Of a stretch of 64,000 nucleotides of DNA, positions 11,943-22,339 are shown in pieces. Each line of letters opens with the position of its first letter. Positions within the stretch are counted from its first letter, which is position 1. A model generated the notes under the pieces. That model saw only the letters and a list, made by a program, of their open reading frames with translations. It was not told where the DNA came from and did not search any database. The stretch lies in the NCBI GenBank assembly GCA_036346255.1, contig CM070620.1:60126522-60190521 (forward strand), given 5' to 3'. The DNA is from Ampelocalamus luodianensis. Taxonomy: Eukaryota > Streptophyta > Magnoliopsida > Poales > Poaceae. Position numbers and translations under genes: made by a program.

Positions 11943-13990
11943 AATTATTATGTCATCCTTGACAATTGAATCCATTAACCATTGTCACCCTAGTAACTAT
12001 GTGGTAATACTAGTTATAGGTCGTACTCAAGCGACATGCTAGTCTTGCTTAAGTACCGGGATATTAAAAATGTCCCAATCATGATCTCTTCAAACATGAA
12101 AATGGTTTGGGCAGTCATTGGTGGTCCATGACTGAGATAAATGTGGTAATTTGGTTTTACTCCTTAAAACCCTAACAACTTGCTGTTACTATCTGGGTGG
12201 ATGGAGAGGTGGATGGTATAACAATGGGTGCTAATATAGCCCAAAGAATGTTATTTTGCGGATGGTATGTGGAAGAACCGTCCGGATAACCCTAAGGACT
12301 TAATCTTGTCATGACCCCCCGTGTAAAACAAGTACAACCACAAGTCTCAAAGTACAACTTGGCTTACTAAATGTATCAAACCGGAATGCATCTCTTTGGT
12401 GGTTTGGGATCGTGCAAGCGCGTGGTAAATACGGCTTGAATGGGACACCGAGGCAAGGGTGAAGTTACCAGCCGCTGTGGGTAGTCCAATCCAACTACAC
12501 GAGTAGCGGAGGTGAACATCCTGCACGAACGTATGGGCGCAACCCCATATAGGTGAGATGACTGGAAGGGCAAGATACTTTGAAAGGTTCTTGTGATTTG
12601 CCGCTAGCTACATGACTAAGGAATCATGTGGGGTAACGAGTATGACTATCTCTTGTTTGTAAAGTGTACAATCTCTGTAGAGTCTAAACTGTTTAAACAG
12701 TCGTGCCTACGGTCAAAGGCGGACATGGGAACTTAACTGAGTTAGTTCTATTTCAAAAACCTTGTGGGTGGCATGAAAATTGTATGGCTCACCTAGCCTT
12801 GAGGTTGGATTTTCCCCAGTTTTCGACACTGATGTTAATATTGGGGTTAGCCCTAGTCAAATAGACATCGATAGAGTTTCCATGGAGGAACCTCTGCACG
12901 TTATCAAATATTGTACAATTACTCTCTTTAACAAGATGCAATCTGGTTAAAATGCTAAGTCTTGCTTAAGTACTGGATATTAATTATTATGCCATCCTTG
13001 ACAATTGAATCCATTAACCATTGTCACCCTAGTAACTATGTGGTAATACTAGTTGTAGGTCGTACTCAAGCGACATGCTAGTCTTGCTTAAGTACGGATA
13101 TTAAAAATGTCCCAATCATGATCTCTTCAAACATGAAAATGGTTTGGGCAGTCATTTGTGGTCCACGATCGAGATAAATGTGGTAATTTGGTTTACTCCT
13201 CAAAACCCTAACAACTTGTCGTTACTATCCGGGTGGATGGAGAGGTGGATGGTATAACAATGGGTGCTAATATTGCCCAAAGAATGTTATTTTGTGGATG
13301 GTATGTGGAAGAACCGCCGGATAACCCTAAGGACTTGATCTTGTCATGACCTCCCGTAAAACAAGTACAACCACAAGTCTGTAAAGTACAACATGACTTA
13401 GTAAATGTATCAAACCCGAATGCATCTCACCGGTGGTTTGGGAACGTGCAAGCGCGTGGTAAATACGGCTTGAATGGGATACCGAGGCAAGGGTGAATTT
13501 ACCACCACCGTGGGTAGTCCAATCCAACTACACCAAGATCGGAGGTGAACATCTCGCACGAACGTATGGGCGCAACCCCATATAGGTGAGGTGGATTGGA
13601 AGGGCAAGATACTTTGAAAGGTTATTGTGTTTGCCGCTAGCTACATGACTAAGGAATCATGTGGGGTAACGAGTATGACTATCTCTTGTGGGTAAAGTGT
13701 ACAATCTCTGAGAGTCTAAACTGTTTAAACAGTTGTGCCTACTGGTCAAAGCGGACATGGGAACTTAACTGAATTAGTTCTATTTCAAAACCTTGTGGGT
13801 GGCATGAAAATTGTGGCGGGCTCACCTAGCCTTGAGGTTGGATTTTCCCCAGTTTTCGACTCTGATGTTAATATTGGGGCTAGCCCTAGTCAAATAGGCA
13901 TCGATAGAGTTTCCATTGAGGAACCTCTGCTGTTATCAAAGATTATACAATTACTCTCTTTAACAAGATGCAATCTGGTTAAAATGCTTA
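11943..13990 (+). repeat. 1.04-kb tandem duplication inside the K LTR
   Basis: Unit 1 (11,943-12,982) and unit 2 (12,983-13,990) both begin aattattatg(t/c)catccttgac and share the same order of landmarks: gtcttgcttaagtac, atggtttgggcagtcat, tggatggtataacaatggg, tgggaacttaactgaNttag and caattactctctttaac. They differ at many positions, so this duplication is older than the 52-kb repeat. The equivalent single block is at 27,380-28,481. Confidence 0.9.
12921..12925 (+). other. Empty-site equivalent of the H insertion
   Basis: In this uninterrupted LTR block acaatt-actct-ctttaac marks where H sits in the other K LTRs: at both H 5' LTRs the host resumes as actctctttaac (5,876 and 58,018). It supports H as a true insertion. 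The left flank at 28,477-28,481 reads cattt rather than actct, so the target-site duplication is imperfect. Confidence 0.6.
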
Positions 13991-15916
13991 GCATTAATTG
14001 GCTGTCGGAAATAACCATTAGAGTCACTGTCTTGTGGGCCCCCGTCCACATAAATCCTCTCTGTGCGAAATCTTTAGGACACATTAAATGCTAATCATCA
14101 CTAATCATTGGGTTTAGCATTTAATTGATGTCCTAATTGGTCCTTCGCCTCACTGACATGTGGGACCAGGCACTTAAACCTCTCCGCACACTTTAATCCA
14201 TATGTGTTATTTGCGCCAATCGTGGACTGTCGATTTCAAGATCTACGGCCTAGATCTTCTGGGATTTTCGGGCCCCCGAAGGTTCCACGTCACTAGCGCC
14301 GTTGATCTCACGATCAATGGCGAGATCAATGTGCCGATTGGGTCACCCGGCGCACATAGATCTAGGCCGCCCATCTCTAGATCTTCTGGCTAAGAACGCG
14401 CTGTCGCTTTGGACCACCCGCGCTCCAAATCGCGCGCGCCGCCCATCTCGCAATGAGTCGCCGAGATGGATTGGGTCGCTCGAGTCGCCCGAGCGCGCAG
14501 CGCCGAGCCATCCATCCGCTGATCTGCGGTCAAGATTGATTGGGCCGCTCGGGTCCCCGAACGCCCCATCCACGTGGACCGTTAGATCTAAATCCAACGG
14601 TGAGCCTTGGTATGTTTGCACGCTGCACTTTTCTCCGCTTGCGTGGCCGCTCGATTTCGCATCTAGGGTCCACGTTCATTCACGCCATTTATTTTTGAAT
14701 AGGTTTTGTATAATTCCGTAAGTCTTTATTTAACAATCAAAATTGTGTTAAACTTTGAAAATCCACAACTATTTCATTTTAAATCCTTTCTAGATATTTC
14801 CAGTTGGGATAAATTCATGTTTGACTAAAATTTAATTTAAAAATGCATATAGACATTGTTCGTGCTAGAAAACCTTTTAGACAATATTGGTTAGTTTTAG
14901 TCATTTTGAATATCCAGAAATTAACATGAAGCTTGTAAAATGCATATCTTTTCTCAGATAACTCAAAATGTGCAAACTCAATTTTGTAAATTTCTCTGTT
15001 AATATACTTTAATATGAAATATGTTTTATGATGTTCATACTCTGAAAAATGACATGTTCTAGTTTTGCAACTTAGAAAAATCATAAGTATTTCATTTTAG
15101 CTCCAAATTGAGTAAACTCAAGTTTGCTATTCTTAGGATACCATTACCTACCCACTATAAGAATTTCAGACTCTAGATCATTCTCGAAATTTTTGCCATG
15201 AACAGTACCAGAATTAATTTAGTGAATTAACAGTGAGAGAAATGGTTTTAGCTATAACTTTTTCATACTAAATCCAAATTGCATGATTCTTGTTCCTAAA
15301 TTTGTCTAAAATCATGCCCTTGATGCTGTATAAATTTCATGAGATTTGGATGAATTTTGTTGTTGAATTTTATTTGGTGTTCTTCGCTCTTATTGGTTTA
15401 TCACCTTTCGCGCTTGGTTCAAGATAATATTGATCTTGAATCGATCCACAGCAGCTGACTACGCCTCCAAGAAGAAAGTAGATGTAGCATTCATTTGATC
15501 ATGTTGATCCTATTAATTTCAAATTCTAATATATTGTTTGTAAATTCTACGTATGCATTGCTATGTTGTTTTAACTATTGTCGATAGTTAACCCATTAGA
15601 TGCATTATCAATAGGCAACTGTTATCCTCTACTACTGAGCCTAGGTATATCTTGCTGTGATTTTGGGTTCGTTGGATGAGCCCTTGTCACTTAGTAGTAC
15701 GAGTTGAAATGCTTAGTCATGCTCTAGTTATCGGTAGAAATAGGTGGTTATCGACTTGTCGATAACCTTGATCACACAAACTTATTATGATCTCTATATT
15801 TCAACTTCGTGCTATGTTTAAATTGCAAAACTAAAACTGAAAACAAAACAATTTGGACTTGGACACAATGGTAAGATGGTGTGATTTTTGGGTGTGATCG
15901 AATGGTGACTGGGGTG
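13991..15916 (+). repeat. M 5' LTR, first surviving part
   Basis: This is non-coding LTR sequence: a GC-rich block (14,200-14,660) followed by AT-rich DNA. It contains an imperfect inverted repeat (aggacacattaaatgcta, 14,076-14,093; tagcatttaattgatgtcct, 14,115-14,134) and a perfect 9-bp stem (ggttatcga / tcgataacc, 15,746-15,767). It does not start with the tgtaacatccc seen at the 3' LTR (26,686), so its beginning is lost at the junction with K. Frames of 60-140 codons here are chance. Confidence 0.7.
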
Positions 15917-16376
15917 TGTTACTGTTCACGTGAACAGTAATCCATGAATATTAGTCCCGCCTGCAGGTTCTATTAGATGTGTGGCTCCTCATCCCCTATT
16001 TAAGGAGGTCGCACCCCCTCTAGTTTACTTGGATTTTATTTAGTTAAAAGTTAGCCTTGTTGCAACTTCGTGTATTGGCTTGTGTCGACTAGACCAACCA
16101 TAATACCGCTTCAAAATCCCAACTCAATTCAATATTTCAATTCCTATTTGCAATTTCAGATTGCTTTATCTTTTCTTGCGTGCTTCTTTCTGTATGCAGA
16201 ATCGACCTTCGTGGTCGTCATCCGGTATTCGTGCACGGTTGATAACGACTTGTCAATCGATTCTGATTGCGTGGTTTCGAGCCTTGCGTGTTCGTAGCCG
16301 GATCGTGAGAGTTGAGCGACGCCACCGAACTTATCGCTCTCATCAAATATCGCCAACAATCGGACCTTCGGGTTCA
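15917..16376 (+). repeat. L 5' LTR, truncated
   Basis: It matches 20,278-20,736 of the 3' LTR from tgttactgttcac to cttcgggttca but lacks the first 482 or so bases. It carries a TATA box (tatttaag, 15,997-16,004). Chance frames overlap the 3' end. Confidence 0.8.
15997..16004 (+). promoter_or_regulatory. TATA box of the L LTR
   Basis: The sequence tatttaag lies in catcccctatttaaggaggtc, about 80 bases into the surviving 5' LTR. It is conserved in the 3' LTR at 20,358-20,365. Confidence 0.6.
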
Positions 16377-16379
16377 TCG

Positions 16380-16390
16380 TGGTATCGAGC
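16380..16390 (+). other. L primer-binding site, tRNA-Met type, missing CAG
   Basis: The sequence tggtatcgagc follows the LTR end ggttca-tcg. The canonical site is tggtatcagagc; here the bases between tggtat and gagc are reduced. The missing bases fall at a CAG, as with other differences in this window. Confidence 0.75.
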
Positions 16391-17650
16391 TACAATTCAT
16401 CGGTGAGAAGTTTTTCCTACAATCCACAAAACCACAAAAAAATATAGGTTTAGTTCATCGTCCAACCAATTTGTGCCTCGCATTGTTCTTTTCGCTTTTG
16501 CATCCTTCAATTGTAGATTGCATCGTCGTGTCTTGTGCTGGTTTTTTTTTTTGTCTAGATTGGTCTGGTTTAAAGTTTAAAGTCTCTTGCAAATCGCCTA
16601 GATTCATCCGCCACACCACCATCAACAATCTTGCCGCGCCATGTAACCCCGCGCGCTACCAATCTCTACCACGGCATCCGTCGCACAAAGCCACAAGAAA
16701 AACAAAAATTGCAGATCCAAAACCAGCCCCGCCACACACACACGCCGCCGCACTCGCCTCCTTCGCATTCTGCTCTCGTGTGCACGGTCGAAGCGCGCCA
16801 AGACTAACGCCGAGACCACCGCTGACCGCAAGCGCGGCAAATGGCGCCAAACAAAGGGTTGGTATCAGAGCACGCGCCCGCTCATCAGAGCACACGCTTG
16901 GTTATCAGAGCAACCGAAAAAGCCGCTTCGCTCAAAGAGCTTCGATGTTTAAAAAGAGTTTTTGGAAAAAGTAATCGCTGCTGCGCTGCTACAGTAATAT
17001 GCCTACTGTAGCAGTCCGAGGTAAAAAGCCCGCTGCCGGCTCTCTGCAGTGTTCTGAAGTTTAAAAAAAAGAGAGAAAAGAGCCCAAAAAAAAACCAGTT
17101 TGATCGTTGCTACAGTACATGTGGTTACTGTAGTAGCCGAGAAAGAAATCCCTACTTCTGTTTCTCGGGGCTTCCTGAGGTAGAGAAAAAAAGAAAGAAA
17201 AGAAAGAGAAGAAAAAGAAGAAAAGAAAGAGAAGAAAAAAAAGGATAAGAAGAAGAAAAAAATCAGAGCTGCCTCTTTTCTTGACATTATTTTCTTGTTC
17301 AGTTGGGCATTTTTCCGCCATTGCTCGCTATGCTGATGGTTCTTGTGCTAGCGCGTTGTTGCTACTAGTCGCTCTTGTGAGTTGCTCTAGCTAGACTTGG
17401 TTTAGACTAGGACCAGCACTTGTGACTAGTACTTTGAACTACTATTCAACTTTGCATACTGATTTGAATAATTGCTACTCCTTTGCTACATACTAGCCTT
17501 CCGAGCTCCACTTCCTACTTACTCAGCCGGTGCCGTTCCTCGCAATCGTTGGGCTGGTCGCAAGTGAGAGTATCACGAACCAGCCACCGGTTGTACCACT
17601 TTCTTGCTGCATTGGTAAGAACTTGTAAGAACTGGGTATAAGCTTGAGTG
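16391..17650 (+). other. L leader with hairpins, PBS-like repeats and a purine microsatellite
   Basis: This 1.26-kb leader has no convincing gene. Three copies of atcagagca at about 20-base spacing occur at 16,859-16,912, the first within a full ttggtatcagagca. Two hairpins follow: ctgctacagta/tactgtagcag (16,986-17,014, 7-base loop) and ctacagta/tactgtag (17,110-17,133). A purine run of gaa/gaaa repeats lies at 17,170-17,265. A 220-codon plus-strand frame (16,312-16,974) crosses the LTR, priming site and leader and has no recognisable motif. Confidence 0.7.
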
Positions 17651-17825
17651 TGAGTGACTTGGTTGAGCCTCCAGAACCTAGTAGTTGATAGGGACATATA
17701 CTTGTGTTTTGTTTCCTTGTTTTTTTTACTAACTGTGGCAGGTTCATGGAAAGATTGCAAGATATATCCACCTCTTCTTCGAACTGTTGGACGGGAGTGC
17801 AAGATAGTGAACGAGGAAGATGCAC

Positions 17826-18400
17826 ACTTAAGACAAGCTTTTTCACCACGGGAGGTATATGATAGTGATAGTATGTCTCATAAAATTAACTTCACGGTAC
17901 CCTCTTTTGCTGGGAATTATGATCCTGATGCTTATCTCATATGGGAATTAGATATACAACAATTATTTGCATGCCATGAATTTCCGATCATCTAAAAGTT
18001 AAGGCTATTACCCGTGAGTTTTATGATTTCGCATCTATTTGGTGGAGTGAATATCGTCGCACTAATCAAAACATACCTAAAACATGGAATGCTTTGAAGA
18101 GAGCAATGAGACATAGATTTGTACCTTCATATTATTCTCGTGAATTGCTCAATAAATTGCGACGCTTAAGACAAGGTAGTAGTTCTATAGAGGATTATTA
18201 TCAAGATTTGCAAACCGCTTTGTCTCGTTGTGGTTTAGAAGAAATCAAGATGCGAAGATAACTAGATTTCTAGGAGGATTAAACCATCAAATTCGAAATA
18301 AAATTGTTTATAAACCTCCCACTATCACTCGCTTGTTTCGCCTTGCTTGCCAAGTTGAAAAGAAGCACAGTGGACGACAATCCAAGACCGCTCATGCTTT
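17826..18400 (+). pseudogene. L gag, frameshifted
   Basis: This encodes a plant Gypsy gag core. The first frame has INFTVPSFAGNYDPDAYLIW and QQLFACHEF; after a one-base frameshift near 17,983 it continues with ASIWWSEYRRTN, RFVPSYYSRELLNKLRRL and SSIEDYYQDLQTALSRCGL; a second shift near 18,240 leads to DAKITRFLGGLNHQIRN. This is the retrotransposon gag domain order (PxFxG, YALIWW, RFVP, FLxGL). No clear zinc knuckle is visible downstream. The true start is uncertain: one possible start is the Met at 17,873 (MSHKINFTV). Confidence 0.85.
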
Positions 18401-18575
18401 TTGTCTACTTCCACTACACCTTCACGTGTACATGAAACAAATAAGTGCACGGTACAAACCTCTGCATCAAGATCATCTTCTTTTGTTTCTCCTCCCGCTG
18501 CATCTACCATGATTGCCGCCTCGCTGCGTGGGCGTTTTATCTCGTTGTCTTGCACCCTTGGCTCGCCATTGTTAA

Positions 18576-20075
18576 TTGAGCTGGAGCAAGAAGAAGAAGG
18601 AAAAGCTTCACTACTCACCAACTTCAGCACCAACATCATCCGAGTCGAGCCTACAAGGTAATACCAAAGGTACTGATTTGAACACTCAATCTGAGAACAA
18701 TAACCATGATTTCATGCCTAGTATCATTGAGCAAAGGGAAAATCAGATTGTAGTAGAAACCACTGCATCACATGAGGTGGATGAACCTAGTGCTGAGAAG
18801 GTAGAAATTCATTTCCTAGCTACAGAATCTGATATTATTAAGAATTTGCATGAATCCTGTGATAATTTGATTGATTTGGCAGCTGAGTTGAGTGCACCAT
18901 GTGATAAACTTGTTGATTTACCTGTTAACTTGAGTGCACCATGTGCTGAAGTAATTGAATTGCCTGTTGTTTTGAATGATTCATGTGATGATTTAATCGC
19001 ATACAATGATCATGTGGAATTGGTTAGACATAAAGACGTTTTGACTAGAATTTCTCCTGCTGATTCTTTATGTTATATTATGTTGGATCCACCTATGAAA
19101 TTGTCACATGCCTTGAAAAAAGTTTCTGTAATTGCATGTTCGAAATTCTTGTTTAGCACCTACACCCCTGGATATACGTTTAATTTGATTGGAGATTATG
19201 GTGTAGACAATCAATTTCTTGTATATCGAATATATTGTGATCACATCGATGAATTGAAGCATGTTGTTTCGAACAACAATTCTTGTGTGCTGAATCTTGT
19301 TCAATATGAGAGTCAAATAAAATTTAGTGCTCATCCCATGCCTATGTGTTCACCTTTTATGGCACTATCTAGTAAGGACAATCTGAATGCAGATGTTGAA
19401 TTATGGAAGAACTTACAAATCTTTTCACCATTGCTAGATGAATTTGCTATTTCTCGTCTGACACATGATTATATGGGTGAATTTTGTTTGATTCCAAAAG
19501 TTGTAGATTTGCCCATATATGCTACCACTGCAAGTTTACAACTTCAGAGATTTGAATTGCATAAACGCTTCACTTACATTTGCAAAACTAGTTGCAATAA
19601 TTGTTGTGTGAGAACATTTGTTTTGATCATTCACATATATGATTGTTGCTGTCTTCTAACATTAATGGTGCAACAACGAAGAACTGTTAAAACATATGAC
19701 ATATACATATATCATGCATACACTTTGGCTTCTTTGTTACCCTATTTTCAGCTTATCAAAAGCCGAGGACGGCTTTGTTTTCAAGAAAGGGAGGATGATG
19801 AGGACATGACCCATATGGATACAACCATATTTGCTATGTTTACTGTTCTAAGTACAAGAGCTCGTACGCTTCACTTAAATTATCAGGTGAGCTTATTTTT
19901 AGGTGTGTCTTTGTATTATATGAACTATATGAGGCTACCTAATGATAAAATATATATATGTGCAGCACCATGTCACTTTTGGTCCAAGACAAATAAGCAG
20001 TTCGAGTTGGACCTGTTTTGGAATCCAGTTCGGCCTCCAGAATCAGCCGATAGCACCAACTTAAAACGGACATAA
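18576..20075 (+). CDS. L second ORF, 499 codons, extends into the 3' LTR
   Basis: This is the longest open frame in the window. It is probably the 3' part of the gag reading frame, and the Met at 18,576 may not be the real start. Residues about 93-142 are three to four imperfect repeats of roughly 16 residues (SCDNLIDLAAELSAP, CDKLVDLPVNLSAP, CAEVIELPVVLNDS). A Cys- and aromatic-rich middle follows, with IGDYGVDNQFLVYRIY. From about residue 407 the protein is encoded in the 3' LTR; this tail has STRARTLHLNYQVSLFLG, resembling TRARAKLLNQQV of the X family. No catalytic motif. I know similar anonymous ORFs from grass non-autonomous elements, but no function. Confidence 0.65.
   Translation: MSWSKKKKEKLHYSPTSAPTSSESSLQGNTKGTDLNTQSENNNHDFMPSIIEQRENQIVVETTASHEVDEPSAEKVEIHFLATESDIIKNLHESCDNLIDLAAELSAPCDKLVDLPVNLSAPCAEVIELPVVLNDSCDDLIAYNDHVELVRHKDVLTRISPADSLCYIMLDPPMKLSHALKKVSVIACSKFLFSTYTPGYTFNLIGDYGVDNQFLVYRIYCDHIDELKHVVSNNNSCVLNLVQYESQIKFSAHPMPMCSPFMALSSKDNLNADVELWKNLQIFSPLLDEFAISRLTHDYMGEFCLIPKVVDLPIYATTASLQLQRFELHKRFTYICKTSCNNCCVRTFVLIIHIYDCCCLLTLMVQQRRTVKTYDIYIYHAYTLASLLPYFQLIKSRGRLCFQEREDDEDMTHMDTTIFAMFTVLSTRARTLHLNYQVSLFLGVSLYYMNYMRLPNDKIYICAAPCHFWSKTNKQFELDLFWNPVRPPESADSTNLKRT
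19783..19795 (+). other. L polypurine tract
   Basis: The sequence aagaaagggagga lies immediately before TGATGAGGAC. The X element has aagaggggagga at the same place (41,855-41,866). This fixes the start of the L 3' LTR at 19,796 rather than at 20,278, where similarity to the truncated 5' LTR begins. Confidence 0.75.
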
Positions 20076-20739
20076 CTTTTCATACGAACTCCGTTTGAGG
20101 TCCACGAGTACTTGATTGAAAGCTTATCTCGTCCTCTTTCAAACGGATCCAGCCTTACCTCCAAATTCCTTCTGGACTGATCGCAATCATCAAAAGAAGA
20201 CGTTATATCACTTGTTTGGGCCAACTGGCTTTGTAATTATATCAACTTGGTCCATTCGCCGTGGCCCAATTGGGGCATGTTACTGTTCACATGAACAGTA
20301 ATCTATGAATATTAGTCCCACCCGCTGGTTCTATTAGATGTGTGGCTCCTCATCCCCTATTTAAGGAGGTCGCACTCTCTAGTTTACTTGGATTTTGTTT
20401 AGTTAAAAGTTAGCCTTATTGCAACTTCGTATTGGCTTGTGTCGACTAGACCAACCATAATACCGCTTCAAAATACCAACTCAATTCAATATTTCAATTC
20501 CTATTTGCAATTTCAGATTGCTTTATCTTTTCTTGCGTGCTTCTTCTGTATGCAGAATCGACTTCGTGGTCGTCATCCGGTATTCGCACGGCTGATAACG
20601 ACTTGTCAATCAGTTCAGCGATTGCGTGGTTTCGAGCCTTACGTGTTCGTAGCCAGGATCGTGAGAGTTTAGCGACGCCTACCGAACTTATCGTTCTCAT
20701 CGAAAGATCGGGCCAACAATCGGACCTTCGGGTTCATCA
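19796..20739 (+). repeat. L 3' LTR, full length
   Basis: It starts TGATGAGGACATGACC after the purine tract and ends ttcgggttca(tca), about 940 bp. Its first 280 bases encode the end of the L ORF. The sequence cataacttttcatacgaactccgttt parallels cataacttttgcatacggagtccga in the X LTR. A TATA box is at 20,358-20,365. M LTR sequence follows. Confidence 0.8.
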
Positions 20740-21626
20740 AAATGTCTCGTAGGACTTAGCCGTGCGGGCATACCTTCGGAAGTGTGCTTCATCTAGTGGC
20801 AAAAAGGCGGTCTGAAGTGTGGGTACATTGGTACACCCCTGCAGGGTTTAAAACTATTCGAATAGCCTCGTCCTAGGTTATGGACACATTTGGGTAAGCT
20901 TTTCAAGAGTTAGACTACAACATTTTAATTAAAACTTGATGGGTGGTATGAATCTGGGATTCATGCTATGTGTGGTGGCTTTTGGGTTAGTCACTTCTAG
21001 GTGGTTACTTGTTACTTGTTGTTACTCGCTGTTATTTCAATGCTTAAAAACTGATTTGTTAAATTGCCTTTAAACTATTACATTATTGCAAATAAAAATT
21101 GCTTTATGCGTCCAAATAACCATATAACCAACTCCCTTTGATACAGCTTTCATGTAGTTATGAATAGGCTTGTTACCCGTAAGTATTGCGAGTACATTAT
21201 TGTACTCATCTGTATTGCTTGGTATGTGTAGAGGAAGAAGGTGAGCCCGAAGGGCCTCACTTTTGTGAGTTGTGCTGTGGCAGTGTGTGGGGCGACTAGC
21301 TTGGCGGCCCGGTCGGTTGCCTTGTGGTTATGTGGCTAACCGGTTGTCTTTTGGTTTAAGCCATCTTATGGCACCTTTTGCTTCCCCTAATACTTAATAC
21401 TTATGTCATTTGGCCGGTCGGCTGTTCTGTAATAACTTATTATTATGTATGTCTTTTGCTAGACTTGTTATATTGATGTGTGGAATTGATGCATACTTTT
21501 GTAAAGATGTATGTGTGCTGCATTTTCTGGGAAGCACATGTCCATCGAGACACGGGTTATTTTGTTTGTGATACTAGAGCCAGTGGAAGGCTAAGTATTA
21601 CAAGCTTAATAAACCGGGGTCTCACA
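20740..21626 (+). repeat. M 5' LTR, terminal part
   Basis: This is the M LTR after the L insertion, ending aaaccggggtctcaca just before the priming site. It is AT-rich with a GC-richer block near 21,230-21,350 and no coding potential beyond chance. Confidence 0.75.
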
Positions 21627-21630
21627 AAGT

Positions 21631-21642
21631 TAGTATCGAGCC
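21631..21642 (+). other. M primer-binding site, tRNA-Met type, altered
   Basis: The sequence tagtatcgagcc follows the LTR end by four bases. The canonical form is tggtatcagagcc; one G and the CAG context are changed. Confidence 0.7.
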
Positions 21643-22339
21643 ACACCGACCGTAGAAACCCTAGCTTGGTCATCCTAAGGTTATTTTGAAAGCTTAGTTT
21701 CTAAATGTCAAAAGATGCATGAAAATCTTAAGTAGATTCTCGTGTTTTACTTACCTATCTTAGCTTGCTCATCTCACCTTATTCTTGACTGAATTTGAAA
21801 GGTTGTTTCTCTCATCTTCTTTCAAAAGATAGAGCTTATCGGTTAAGTTGGTGTTGGGAAACCATGAGGGCTTTAAATTGAGCCTGGCGGCCTGTTGGAA
21901 AAGATTAGAGCTACTGGAAGTGAAGATTTCACAGAAATGGTGGATGCAAAATCTGAACAGCAAGCTTTGATTTTGGACAGCTAGCTTTTAATGAGTAAAT
22001 AGTGCTGAAAATAAGAGGTTAATTTAATTAAAACTTGTGGGAATAAAAGGGTAAGAAGTGATATAAGTTAGCTAAACATCTAACCTTTCTTTAAGTAATT
22101 TTACCTTGTTTCCTAGTTGTTTTGCACCAAGAGTTGTATTCTGAAATTACCTTCCTAAAACTGATTGCTCGTTTTTCTATACGAGTTAGTCATATTAGGA
22201 AGTGGATTTTATAAATTGTGTTTTTGCTGTGAGTTTGTGTTGGTTCTAAGTCGTTAGAGTTTATTTTGTAGAGTTGTTATTTGTTTTTTTCTTTGTCTCC
22301 TATTCCGAGTTGTTGTTTGACTTATCTTCGTGGAATAGG
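21643..22339 (+). other. M leader, no gene seen
   Basis: About 700 bases of AT-rich leader lie between the priming site and the gag start, with T-rich runs near 22,260-22,300 (tttgttttttttctttg-like). No frame or RNA gene recognised. Confidence 0.6.

Larger units (their letters stand above)
9258..13990 (+). repeat. K LTR (3' LTR of the left copy), with internal tandem duplication
   Basis: The LTR starts tgtaacagctcg after the purine tract aaggtgggtagg. It has three sections: a short AT-rich start, a GC-rich block (9,440-10,440) with a TATA box, and a long AT-rich part. A 1.04-kb unit occurs twice (11,943-12,982 and 12,983-13,990). The expected end (tgataggaattt to gggtccgaca, 5,914-6,538) is missing: sequence diverges after gttaaaatgctta at about 13,990, where the truncated M LTR begins. 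Frames called in the GC-rich block on both strands are not genes. Confidence 0.85.
15917..20739 (+). mobile_element. L element, non-autonomous gag-only Gypsy retrotransposon
   Basis: L sits inside the 5' LTR of M. It has a truncated 5' LTR (15,917-16,376), a priming site, a long leader, a gag gene, a long second ORF running into the 3' LTR, a purine tract (19,783-19,795) and a full 3' LTR (19,796-20,739). No protease, reverse transcriptase, RNase H or integrase motif is present, so it depends on another element. LTR start (TGATGAGGAC) and ORF tail resemble the X family, a possible helper. No target duplication is found, consistent with the cut 5' end. Confidence 0.8.

Noticed and set aside
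12376..13607. Repeated 65-codon minus-strand frames with similar peptides
   Set aside because: The similarity comes from the tandem duplication of K LTR DNA; the peptides diverge without sign of constraint.
14302..14721. A 139-codon plus-strand frame
   Set aside because: It lies in the GC-rich block of the M LTR, overlaps a frame on the other strand and has no recognisable motif.
16312..16974. A 220-codon plus-strand frame
   Set aside because: It crosses the L LTR end, the tRNA priming site and the leader, and shows no domain.
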